Shown piece by piece: positions 15,602 through 23,330 of a DNA stretch of 64,000 nucleotides. Below the pieces are notes generated by a model. The model had not been told where the DNA came from. It was given only the letters and a program-made list of their open reading frames with translations, and did not search any database. The stretch lies in assembly GCF_004366075.1 (NCBI RefSeq), contig NZ_SODU01000003.1:1240001-1304000 (forward strand). Direction: 5' to 3'. Every line of letters begins with the position of its first letter. Position 1 is the first letter of the stretch. A program made the position numbers and the translations under genes. The stretch comes from Kribbella pratensis (GTDB lineage: Bacteria > Actinomycetota > Actinomycetes > Propionibacteriales > Kribbellaceae).

Positions 15602-16653
15602 TGCGTAAGGCACTCACAGCTGTGGCCGTCCTGGCGGCCGGGGGCGCCGCAAGCGCGTTCCTGGTCAGCCGGGGCGACACCAGCCAGGCAACGAACCCGG
15701 CCGCGCAGGCCGTGCCGATCAACACGACCAAGGTCACGCAGCAGACCTTGAAGGACACCGAGACCCAGGACGGCACACTCGGATTCGGTACGTCGTCCTC
15801 CGCGGTCAACCGGGTCGCCGGCACGGTCACCGCCGTACCGGACAGCGGGCAGGAGCTGCGCCGCGGAAGCACCGTGTACAGCATCGACAACACGCCGACG
15901 ACCTTGCTGTACGGCGCGCTCCCGGCGTACCGCAGGCTCGCGATCGGGACCGAGGGCACCGATGTCCTACAGCTCGAGCAGAACCTGAAGGCGATGGGCT
16001 ACACCGGGTTCACCGTGGACGACGAGTACACCGACGCGACCGCCGATGCGGTCGAGGAGTGGCAGGAGGACCTCGGCCTGGACGAGACGGGCGTCGTCGA
16101 GCTCGGCAGCGTCCTGTTCGCGCCGGGTCATCTGCGGGTCGACAGCGTGCAGGCCGAGGAAGGTTCACCGCTCGGCCCGAACCAGCCGGTGCTGACCTAC
16201 ACCGGCACCACCCGCGCCGTCACCGTCCAGCTCGACGCGGCGGACCAGCGGCTGGCGACGCTCAACGCCGCGGTCACCGTCGCACTCCCGGACGGAAAGT
16301 CGGTGCCCGGAAAGATCCAGAAAGTTTCCACGGTGATCATCCCGGCGGAAAGCCCGGACAAGGATCCGGAAACCAAGGTCGAGGTGATCGTTGCCATCGC
16401 CGACCAGAAGGCGGTGGCTGCCTGGTCGTCCGCGGCCGTCGACGTCACGTTCACGGCCTCGGAACGCAAGAACGTGCTGACCGTTCCGGTCGCGGCTCTG
16501 GTCGCGCTCCGGGAGGGCGGCTTCGGAGTCGAGGTCACGGACGGTACGACGTCGCGGTACGTGCCGGTGAAGACCGGGCTGTTCGCGAGCGGCCAGGTCG
16601 AGATCATCGGCACCGGCATCACGGCCGGCACCACGGTGGGGATCCCCAAGTGA
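15601..16653 (+). CDS. Efflux periplasmic adaptor (HlyD-like) with peptidoglycan-binding domain
   Basis: 350-residue exported adaptor. An uncleaved or signal-type N-terminal helix spans about residues 4-22. A PG_binding_1 domain lies near 118-165 (GTEGTDVLQLEQNLKAMGY, then ATADAVEEWQEDLGL). The C-terminal part resembles the barrel domains of RND/MacA-type adaptors. It starts at ATG 15601, sharing a base with the lipoprotein stop, and overlaps the ABC ATPase start (GTGA). It probably links the MacB-like permease to the cell wall in this monoderm. Confidence 0.85.
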   Translation: MRKALTAVAVLAAGGAASAFLVSRGDTSQATNPAAQAVPINTTKVTQQTLKDTETQDGTLGFGTSSSAVNRVAGTVTAVPDSGQELRRGSTVYSIDNTPTTLLYGALPAYRRLAIGTEGTDVLQLEQNLKAMGYTGFTVDDEYTDATADAVEEWQEDLGLDETGVVELGSVLFAPGHLRVDSVQAEEGSPLGPNQPVLTYTGTTRAVTVQLDAADQRLATLNAAVTVALPDGKSVPGKIQKVSTVIIPAESPDKDPETKVEVIVAIADQKAVAAWSSAAVDVTFTASERKNVLTVPVAALVALREGGFGVEVTDGTTSRYVPVKTGLFASGQVEIIGTGITAGTTVGIPK

Positions 16654-17315
16654 TCGAGCTGAGCGAGGTGACCAAGGTGTACCCGGGCGGGGTGAACGCG
16701 CTCGGAGGTGTGAGTCTGCGGATCGATCCCGGCGAACTGGTCGCGATCGTCGGCCCGTCGGGCTCCGGCAAGTCGACGATGCTGAACGTCCTCGGCACCC
16801 TCGACCGCCCGACCTCCGGAACGGTCCGGATCGACCGGTACGACGTGGCGCGGCTGTCCGACGCGGGGCTGTCGGCGTTGCGCGCGACGCGGATCGGGTT
16901 CGTGTTCCAGCAGTTCCATCTCGCGGCCGGCGTCCGGGCGGTCGACAACGTCGCCGACGGGCTGCTCTACTCCGGTCTCCGCCTGTCGGTACGCCGGAAG
17001 CGCGCGGCGGCTGCCCTGGAACGGGTCGGTCTCGCGCACCGCCTCGATCACGAGCCGCACGAGCTGTCCGGCGGCGAGCGGCAACGCGTAGCTGTCGCGC
17101 GGGCAGTCGCCGGCGAACCCGCCGTACTGCTGGCCGACGAGCCGACCGGGGCACTGGATTCCGCGTCGGGCGCAGGCGTGATGCAACTACTACGAGACCT
17201 GCACTCCGCCGGAACGACGGTCGTGGTGATCACGCACGACCGCGACATCGCAGCCTCCCTCCCCCGCCAGATCCGGATGCGCGACGGCATCATCATCGAG
17301 GAGGTGCACGCATGA
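16650..17315 (+). CDS. ABC transporter ATP-binding protein (MacB/LolD type)
   Basis: 221-residue ATPase with Walker A GPSGSGKS near residue 40, Q loop FVFQQFHL, signature LSGGERQRVAVARA, Walker B VLLADEPTGALDS and switch His in VITHDRD. This is the LolD/MacB ATPase pattern. The GTG start overlaps the adaptor stop, and its own stop overlaps the permease ATG, so the four genes lipoprotein-adaptor-ATPase-permease are one coupled operon. Confidence 0.95.
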   Translation: MIELSEVTKVYPGGVNALGGVSLRIDPGELVAIVGPSGSGKSTMLNVLGTLDRPTSGTVRIDRYDVARLSDAGLSALRATRIGFVFQQFHLAAGVRAVDNVADGLLYSGLRLSVRRKRAAAALERVGLAHRLDHEPHELSGGERQRVAVARAVAGEPAVLLADEPTGALDSASGAGVMQLLRDLHSAGTTVVVITHDRDIAASLPRQIRMRDGIIIEEVHA

Positions 17316-18616
17316 CCAGCGAACCGGGACAAACCCAAGGCGGCCCGCGCGGTGAGCCGATGTCGGCACCGGGCGCGGGCGGCGGACGCGATGAGCCGGC
17401 GCCGGGTCGGGGGCGGCGGAGCGGCGAACTCAAACCCGCGTCTTTGAAGCTCCGGGATGTCGTACGCGTGGGTGCGGTCGGGTTGCGGACTCGGCCGATG
17501 CGGGCGTTCCTGTCCGCGCTGGGGATCGCGATCGGGATCGCCGCGATGGTCGCGGTGGTCGGCATCTCGTCGTCCTCGCGAGCCGAGCTCGACGGACAAC
17601 TCGATGCCCTGGGCACCAACCTGCTGACGGTCACCCCCGGCACCCGCCTGACCGGCGAACAGGCCCAACTGCCGCTCGCCGCCGAATCCATGGTCCGCCG
17701 GATCCCACCGGTGCGTGCCGAGTCCGCGATCGGCAAGGTCGACGACGCATCGGTCTACCGGACCAACAAGATCCCGGACGTGCAGACCAACGGCATCATC
17801 GCGTATGCCGCCCGTACCAACCTGCTCGACACCATCGGCGCAACCATCCGCAGCGGAAAGTGGATCGACGCCGCGACCGGCAGCTATCCGGCGACCGTCC
17901 TCGGCGCGAGCGCAGCCGAGCGGCTGGGGATCACCAAGGCAGGCCCGGACACGCAGGTGCTGATCGGCAACCAGTGGTTCACCGTCCTCGGCATCCTCGA
18001 ACCCGCCGCGCTCGCACCCGAGCTGGACAGCGCCGCGCTGATGGGCTGGCCCGCGGCGAGCGATCTGTCCTTCGACGGGCACCCGACCACGATCTACACC
18101 CGCTCGGACGACACCCAGGTGCCGGCGGTCCGATCGGTGCTCGGCGCAACGGCCAATCCGGAAGCGCCGAACGAGGTCGAGGTGTCGCGGCCGTCCGACG
18201 CGCTCGCCGCGAAGCAGGCAGCCGGCCAAGCGTTCACCGGGCTCCTACTCGGCCTGGGCGCGGTCGCGCTGCTGGTGGGCGGCGTCGGGGTCGCGAACAT
18301 CATGGTGATCTCGGTCCTCGAACGTCGCGCCGAGATCGGACTGCGCCGATCGCTCGGAGCGACCCGCGGCCAGATCCGCACCCAGTTCCTGACCGAGTCG
18401 CTGCTGCTGTCCGCGCTCGGCGGGGTCGGCGGGGCATTACTCGGATCCGCGGTCACCGCGGCCTATGCGTCGTACCAGAACTGGTTGACCGTCATCCCGG
18501 TCTGGGCACTGGCCGGCGGCGTCGCGGCGACCCTGGTGATCGGTGGACTCGCCGGTCTGTACCCGGCCGTCCGGGCGTCTCGGCTTTCACCAACGGAGGC
18601 CCTGGCTACTCCTTAG
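17312..18616 (+). CDS. ABC transporter permease, MacB/FtsX family
   Basis: 434-residue permease: a 50-residue Gly/Pro-rich cytoplasmic start, one helix near residues 65-88 (FLSALGIAIGIAAMVAVVGI), an extracytoplasmic MacB-type core domain, and three C-terminal helices with the FtsX signature IMVISVLERRAEIGLRRSLGATRGQIRTQFLTESLLL. Substrates of this subgroup are drugs, peptides or lipids and cannot be told from sequence. Its TAG stop overlaps the stop codon of the convergent nuoH. Confidence 0.93.
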   Translation: MTSEPGQTQGGPRGEPMSAPGAGGGRDEPAPGRGRRSGELKPASLKLRDVVRVGAVGLRTRPMRAFLSALGIAIGIAAMVAVVGISSSSRAELDGQLDALGTNLLTVTPGTRLTGEQAQLPLAAESMVRRIPPVRAESAIGKVDDASVYRTNKIPDVQTNGIIAYAARTNLLDTIGATIRSGKWIDAATGSYPATVLGASAAERLGITKAGPDTQVLIGNQWFTVLGILEPAALAPELDSAALMGWPAASDLSFDGHPTTIYTRSDDTQVPAVRSVLGATANPEAPNEVEVSRPSDALAAKQAAGQAFTGLLLGLGAVALLVGGVGVANIMVISVLERRAEIGLRRSLGATRGQIRTQFLTESLLLSALGGVGGALLGSAVTAAYASYQNWLTVIPVWALAGGVAATLVIGGLAGLYPAVRASRLSPTEALATP

Positions 18617-19560
18617 AAGACGACGACGCCGATGCCGGTGAGCGCGAGCTGGATCAGCGCCACCGGCACCAGGCCCTGCCACGCCAGCTTCTGCAACTGG
18701 TCGGCGCGCATCCGCGGGAACGAGACCCGTACCCAGATCACCACGACCGAGACGAAGGCGACCTTCAACAGCGTCCAGATCCAGCCGATCGACTCCGGCC
18801 CGGGACCGCTCCAGCCGCCGAGGAACAGGACCGTGGTGAGGCCCGCGAGTACGACGATCCCGGCGTACTCGGCGAGCAGGAACATCGCGAACCGGAGCCC
18901 GGTGTACTCGGTGTACGGGCCGAAGATCACCTCGGAGTCCGCGACCGGCATGTCGAACGGCGGCCGCTGCAGCTCGGCCAGGCCGGCGATGAAGAACACG
19001 ACCAGACCGGGCAGCTGCCAGAGCAACCACCACGGGTTCCACGCGTGCGCGATGCCGGTCAGGCTGAGCGACCCGGCCGCGACCGCGACACTCGCCGCGG
19101 ACAGCACGAAGGGCAGCTCGTAGCTCATCAGCTGCGCCGCGACCCGGAGCCCGCCGAGCAGGCTGTACTTGTTCCCGCTGCCCCAGCCGGCCATCAGCGA
19201 CCCGAGGACACCGATGCTCATCACCGCGATCACGAAGAACAGGCCCGAGTCCAGGTCGGCGCCGACGACACCCGGCGCCAGCGGGATCGCGGCCAGCGCG
19301 GCCATGTACGGCAGGATCGCGACGATCGGGGCCCACTCGAACACCCGCTTGTCGGCGGCGGCCGGGACCACGCTCTCCTTCTGGACGAACTTCACCCCGT
19401 CCGCGACCAGCTGCGCCCAGCCGTGGAACCCGCCGGCGTACATCGGGCCGAGCCGCGACTGCATGTGCGCCATCACCTTGTGCTCGGCCTGACCGACCAG
19501 CAAGGGCGCCACCAGGAAGGCGACCAGAACGCCCACCACCCGCACCACGAACTCCAGCAT
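18613..19560 (-). CDS. nuoH: NADH-quinone oxidoreductase subunit H, second set
   Basis: Membrane subunit at the junction of the two arms of complex I, forming part of the quinone chamber. 315 residues with eight or so helices and the signatures SRLGPMYAGGFHGWAQLVADGVKF and RPPFDMPVADSEVIFGPYTEYTG; the latter differs from the common RAPFDLPEA form. It stands alone: the upstream neighbour is a divergent oxidoreductase gene and the downstream one a convergent permease with a three-base overlap. On the minus strand it sits between nuoC and nuoI, its canonical place, but separated from both by kilobases. Confidence 0.93.
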   Translation of the reverse strand: MLEFVVRVVGVLVAFLVAPLLVGQAEHKVMAHMQSRLGPMYAGGFHGWAQLVADGVKFVQKESVVPAAADKRVFEWAPIVAILPYMAALAAIPLAPGVVGADLDSGLFFVIAVMSIGVLGSLMAGWGSGNKYSLLGGLRVAAQLMSYELPFVLSAASVAVAAGSLSLTGIAHAWNPWWLLWQLPGLVVFFIAGLAELQRPPFDMPVADSEVIFGPYTEYTGLRFAMFLLAEYAGIVVLAGLTTVLFLGGWSGPGPESIGWIWTLLKVAFVSVVVIWVRVSFPRMRADQLQKLAWQGLVPVALIQLALTGIGVVVF

Positions 19561-19584
19561 GCCCGCCAGCCTAGTGGCTTCTGC

Positions 19585-19615
19585 TTGACCTCAACCAACG
19601 TTGAGGTCACAGGCT
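19585..19615 (+). promoter_or_regulatory. SoxR-box-type MerR promoter of the NmrA-like gene
   Basis: A perfect dyad of TGACCTCAAC (19586-19595) and GTTGAGGTCA (19600-19609) is separated by CAAC. The central 18 bp follow the layout of SoxR boxes, CCTCAA then six bases then TTGAGG. TTGACC (19585-19590) can serve as -35 and CAGGCT (19610-19615) as -10, with the 19-bp spacer that MerR-family activators require. The ATG at 19623 lies seven bases after the -10, so the mRNA would be leaderless. Confidence 0.72.
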
Positions 19616-19622
19616 GGCTCCC

Positions 19623-20807
19623 ATGACCACGATTGTTGTTACCGGAGCCACTGGCCGCGTCGGCCGCCATGTCGTCGACGGGCTGCGCGCCGCGGGCGTG
19701 ACCGTTCGCGCCCTCGTCCGTACGCCGGACCTCGCCGGCTTCCCGCCGGACGTCGAACTGATCAAGGGCGATCTCTACGATCCCGCCGCCGTACGCCGGG
19801 CTGCGGCGGACGTCGACGCCGCGTTCCTGCTGTGGCCGTCGTTCAGCGCCGACGGAGCCGCCGACGTAGTGGCCGAACTGCCGCGGCGGGTCGTCTACCT
19901 GTCCTCGTTGAGCGCACCGTCCGGCGGGGTGTGGGCCGACGTGGAAGAGCTCCTTCGGGACAAGGATTGGACGTTCGTGCGACCGGGTGGATTCGCGGTC
20001 AACGCGCAGACCTGGGCTGAGCAGTTCCGCAGCGGTGATGTCGTCCGAGTCGCATCGCCCGAGGCCGGCCGGTCGTTGATCCACGAACGGGACATCGCCG
20101 CGGTCGCCGTACTCGCGCTCCTGAACGACCAGCACATCGGCCAGACCTACGACCTCACCGGACCCGAGGTGCTGACGCAGGCCGAGCAGATCCGGACCAT
20201 CGCGCGGGCGATCGGCAAACAGATGCGGGTCGAGGCGCTGACCGACGCGGAGGCGCGGCAGGCGATGCTCGACCTCGGCGCCGACCCGATCCTCGCCGAG
20301 AGCTCGGTCGCCTACTGGGCCTCGCTCGTCGACAACCCCGAGCCGGTCACCACCACCGTCACCGAACTCACCGGCCGCCCCGCGCTCACGTTCGCCGAGT
20401 GGGCGGACGAGCACGCCGACGAGTTCCGCGTCCTGTCCGCGGCCGAGGTCGCCCGGCGGTACGTCGATGCGCTGTCGACCGGCCGTCTCGACCAGGCACT
20501 CGCGCTCTTGGCACCCGAGGTCGTACGCGTCGCACCGCTCGAGACCGGTGGCGAGGAGATCGAGGTCAAAGGCGCCGACGCCATCCTCGAGAACGCCCGC
20601 CGCCTGAACGCCGACATCGAGTACCTCGGCGTTCACATCGTCGGCCCACTACTCCTCGACGATCACTTCGCCGTCCGCTTCACCTTCGACCAACTGAACG
20701 TCCGAACCGGCACCCGCTCCCAAACCACCAAACTCTCCCTCTACACAGTCCGAGCCGCCCAAATAACCCGAGAAGAGGTCTTCTACTACACGCCACCGCA
20801 CGTTTGA
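19623..20807 (+). CDS. NmrA-like NAD(P)-binding oxidoreductase fused to a SnoaL/NTF2-like domain
   Basis: 394-residue two-domain protein. The N-terminal Rossmann domain opens with VVTGATGRVGRHVV and has the atypical-SDR pattern of NmrA/quinone-oxidoreductase-2 proteins (VVYLSSLSAP, FVRPGGFAVNAQTW). From about residue 278 a nuclear-transport-factor-2/SnoaL-like domain follows (VARRYVDALSTGRLDQALALL to the end). In Streptomyces a SoxR regulon includes an NAD-dependent epimerase-type gene of this kind, which suits the SoxR box directly upstream. Probably handles redox-cycling quinones; substrate unknown. Confidence 0.82.
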   Translation: MTTIVVTGATGRVGRHVVDGLRAAGVTVRALVRTPDLAGFPPDVELIKGDLYDPAAVRRAAADVDAAFLLWPSFSADGAADVVAELPRRVVYLSSLSAPSGGVWADVEELLRDKDWTFVRPGGFAVNAQTWAEQFRSGDVVRVASPEAGRSLIHERDIAAVAVLALLNDQHIGQTYDLTGPEVLTQAEQIRTIARAIGKQMRVEALTDAEARQAMLDLGADPILAESSVAYWASLVDNPEPVTTTVTELTGRPALTFAEWADEHADEFRVLSAAEVARRYVDALSTGRLDQALALLAPEVVRVAPLETGGEEIEVKGADAILENARRLNADIEYLGVHIVGPLLLDDHFAVRFTFDQLNVRTGTRSQTTKLSLYTVRAAQITREEVFYYTPPHV

Positions 20808-20838
20808 AATCATCAAACTTCGCCTAGGAGGTGATGCC

Positions 20839-20979
20839 ATGAGTGATGATCTGCACCAAGAGCCCAACCAGGAGACCGAGCGCTCGGAGGTTGCGGTGAC
20901 CCTTGCCGATCTCCAGCGGCTCTCGGAGCTCGCTCGCGACCTGGAGGACCCTGAGGTGATGGACCAGGCTTGGTCATGA
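20839..20979 (+). CDS. Small hypothetical protein, 46 residues
   Basis: A 46-codon ORF with a strong ribosome-binding site, AGGAGGTGATGCC directly before ATG. The acidic, mostly helical product begins MSDDLHQEPNQET and contains VAVTLADLQRLSELARDLED. It follows the NmrA-like gene by 31 bp and its 3' end overlaps the convergent acetyltransferase gene by six bases. No family recognised. The start signal and codon use make it credible despite its size. Confidence 0.6.
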   Translation: MSDDLHQEPNQETERSEVAVTLADLQRLSELARDLEDPEVMDQAWS

Positions 20980-21900
20980 CAGCGGTAGTTGGAGCCAGCC
21001 GCCGATGTCTTGGCGGCCGGATTTGAGGGCGGCGGTTCGGGCGCCGTGGTTGGCTTCGTGGATGGTGCCGATCAGGATGCGGGTCGGGTCGGGGAGGGAC
21101 TGGGCCAGGAGAGCGCTGAGGTGGGGGCCGTAGCCGTGGCCTCGGTGTTGTGGAGCCAGGACCAGTTCGCGGACGACGTACGCGGGGAGGCCTAGTGCGT
21201 CGTCGGGCTTGATGATGGCGGCGGCGTACCCGGCCCACTCGTCGTTCACCGTGACGTCGAACAGCAGGCCTTCGTCCGCTGCCTCCTGGAGGTCCTCGCG
21301 ATCCTGGATGGTTGCTTCCTCGCGGTGGTGCGGGTGGTCGGCATCGACCGCGGCGTACGCGCGGCGGGCCTCGTCGTAGTGGTCGACGGTCTTCGCCGGC
21401 CGGAGCGCCAGGCCGGGTGGTACGTCGCGCGCGCGGAGCTCACGGATCGGCGCGGCGAGGAAGCGGCGGTCGGGGACGGTACCGGGAATGCCCGCGTCGG
21501 CGCTCCACAGGCGGACGTAGAGCGGGTGGTGGATGCCGTAGTGCTCTTGGGCGGCTGCGGCCAGGGCGGGCAGGTCGGATGGTTTCGGCGACCGGCTCAT
21601 CGGGGTCGCGTCGACGAACGGCCTTGTGGGGTTCAGGTTTTCGAAGCGCATGCCGAGCATCGCGTGCAGGTCGTTGCCTACGGCAATCCAGCGGTTGAGC
21701 ATCGCCTCGGGCGGCGTTCCCGGCGCCAGGCGTTCGGTGCGCTGGGTGGCGATCTCGAGGTCCTCGGCCAGCAGGATGTCCAGCGCGGCATGCTCCTCGG
21801 CGAGCGTCGCCAGGCGTTGCGCGTCGTCCACCCAGGTCCGGGTGATCGGATGCTGCCGCTCGAGCGTGTACCGCGCCAGCTCTTCCGCAGACGGAATCAC
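20974..21900 (-). CDS. GNAT-family N-acetyltransferase
   Basis: 308-residue protein with a C-terminal GNAT domain: the acetyl-CoA loop appears as LAPQHRGHGYGPHL about 50 residues from the end, preceded by a VVRELVLAP beta strand. The N-terminal 160 residues are helical and resemble the first of two GNAT-like modules. The GTG start overlaps the nuoC stop (GTGA), so it is translationally coupled to nuoB-nuoC although nothing links its activity to complex I. Confidence 0.82.
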   Translation of the reverse strand: MIPSAEELARYTLERQHPITRTWVDDAQRLATLAEEHAALDILLAEDLEIATQRTERLAPGTPPEAMLNRWIAVGNDLHAMLGMRFENLNPTRPFVDATPMSRSPKPSDLPALAAAAQEHYGIHHPLYVRLWSADAGIPGTVPDRRFLAAPIRELRARDVPPGLALRPAKTVDHYDEARRAYAAVDADHPHHREEATIQDREDLQEAADEGLLFDVTVNDEWAGYAAAIIKPDDALGLPAYVVRELVLAPQHRGHGYGPHLSALLAQSLPDPTRILIGTIHEANHGARTAALKSGRQDIGGWLQLPLS

Positions 21901-22667
21901 GACGGCACATCACCCGTCGGCGGATCAGCGGGCGGGTCGGCCGGTGGTGCGGTGGGCGGGGCGTCGGCCGCCGGTGGTGCGGTTGGGGTGGATTGGCGGC
22001 GGGCGCGGCGTTCTCCGCCTGCACCTGCTCGGCGGGGGCGAGCGGGGGTGGCGGCGGCTTCGGCCGGGGCCAGGGGGTCGGGGTCGGGTGATCCGGGCGG
22101 GCGGGGGCCCCAGGTTTCTGGGTCGGGGACGCCGGGTGGGAGTGTGCGGCGGCGGCTCGGGGCGCCCGACGGCGCGTGGTCCGACTCGCCCGGTTCCTTC
22201 GCGCCGGGCCACGGCTTCGCGACCCGTGACGCGAGCACGAACTCCTTCCGCAGCGGGTGCCCCTCGAACTCGTCCGGCAGCAGCAGCGTCGTCAGGTTCG
22301 GATGCCCCTCGAAGGCGATCCCGAACATCTCGTACGTCTCCCGCTCGTGCCAGTTCGCCCCGGCGTACAACTCCGACAGCGTCGCCAGTACGGCGTTGCC
22401 GCGCGGCACCAACGTCCGCACGAGCACGTGGTCGACATGCGAGCCGCCCCAGAAGTCCGCGAGATGCGACACCACCCGGAAGCCGTCCTTGAGCTCGTCG
22501 GACGCGCTCAGGAAATCGAAGAACGTGAGACCGACCGCGTCCCGCAGTACCTCGTGCGCCGCGACCCACGACTCCGGCGGTACGTCGAGCGCGATCGGCC
22601 CGAAGCTGTCCGCCGACGTCGCGGCGATCCCGGCACCCGTCAGCGCCTCGAGCGCGTCGGTGCTCAA
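21897..22667 (-). CDS. nuoC: NADH-quinone oxidoreductase subunit C with long Pro/Ala tail, second set
   Basis: Peripheral-arm subunit of complex I (30-kDa type). The family signature is clear: WHERETYEMFGIAFEGHPNL then LLLPDEFEGHPLRKEF (about residues 112-148). The start chosen is TTG, overlapping the nuoB TGA as TTGA, giving 256 residues. After about residue 165 the protein becomes a disordered tail rich in Pro, Ala and Arg (PDPETWGPRPPGSPDPDP and onward, about 90 residues), absent from usual NuoC. No nuoD follows; the next gene is an acetyltransferase. Confidence 0.88.
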   Translation of the reverse strand: MSTDALEALTGAGIAATSADSFGPIALDVPPESWVAAHEVLRDAVGLTFFDFLSASDELKDGFRVVSHLADFWGGSHVDHVLVRTLVPRGNAVLATLSELYAGANWHERETYEMFGIAFEGHPNLTTLLLPDEFEGHPLRKEFVLASRVAKPWPGAKEPGESDHAPSGAPSRRRTLPPGVPDPETWGPRPPGSPDPDPLAPAEAAATPARPRRAGAGGERRARRQSTPTAPPAADAPPTAPPADPPADPPTGDVPS

Positions 22668-23221
22668 GGCTGCACCAGCCCCCGGGTGAGAGCGGCCGCG
22701 GACGGCTCGTCGTACCGGCTCGCCAGGGGCTCCCCGGCGATCTTCTCCTGCAGCTTGAGGATGCCCTGCAGCAACGCCTCCGGCCGCGGCGGGCAACCCG
22801 GCACATAAACGTCGACCGGGATGATCTGGTCGACGCCCTTCGTCACGCAGTACGAGTCCCAGTACGGGCCGCCGGAGTTCGAGCAGGAGCCGAACGAGAT
22901 CACGTACTTCGGCTCCGGCATCTGGTCGTACAGCCGCTTGATCGCCGGCGCCATCTTGTCGGTCACGGTGCCCGACACCACCATCAGGTCGGCCTGTCGC
23001 GGTCCGGGCGCGAACGGGATCACGCCGAGCCGGATGAAGTCGTGCCGGCCCATCGACGCCGCGATGAACTCGATCGCGCAGCACGCGAGCCCGAAGTTGA
23101 ACACCCAGAGCGAGTACTTCCGGCCCCAGTTCAGCAGGTACCGGACCGGCTCCGGCGCGAGCCTCGCCAACGCACCCACCGCCGGCCGCACGGTCGGCAT
23201 CCCCAGCTCGATCTCACCCAC
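22664..23221 (-). CDS. nuoB: NADH-quinone oxidoreductase subunit B, second set
   Basis: Subunit holding the terminal N2 [4Fe-4S] cluster that reduces quinone. 185 residues from GTG 23221, which has GGTGAGGTC upstream and matches the usual length of about 184. Cluster ligands are visible: the Cys pair in LACCAIEF, the Cys in SFGSCSNSGGPYWDS and the Cys in VPGCPPRPEALL. It is the first gene of a nuoB-nuoC-acetyltransferase operon and is divergent from the NCS1 transporter gene. Confidence 0.95.
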   Translation of the reverse strand: MGEIELGMPTVRPAVGALARLAPEPVRYLLNWGRKYSLWVFNFGLACCAIEFIAASMGRHDFIRLGVIPFAPGPRQADLMVVSGTVTDKMAPAIKRLYDQMPEPKYVISFGSCSNSGGPYWDSYCVTKGVDQIIPVDVYVPGCPPRPEALLQGILKLQEKIAGEPLASRYDEPSAAALTRGLVQP

Positions 23222-23263
23222 AGACCTCACCCTAGTCCGGTGACCGGCGACCAGGGGCATCTG

Positions 23264-23313
23264 TTGACCATGACGTGGCGCGGGCCTACCGTGATTGAAC
23301 AGGACTGAACAGG
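23264..23313 (+). promoter_or_regulatory. Promoter and direct-repeat operator of the NCS1 transporter operon
   Basis: TTGACC (23264-23269), a 17-bp spacer and TACCGT (23287-23292) make the best sigma-A-type promoter in the window. Starting at about +1 is a direct repeat TGAACAGG at 23296-23303 and 23306-23313, one helical turn apart. A repressor bound there would block initiation; the GntR protein encoded at the end of the operon is the obvious candidate. Confidence 0.6.
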
Positions 23314-23330
23314 TTCTTCGAGGAGCCGAT

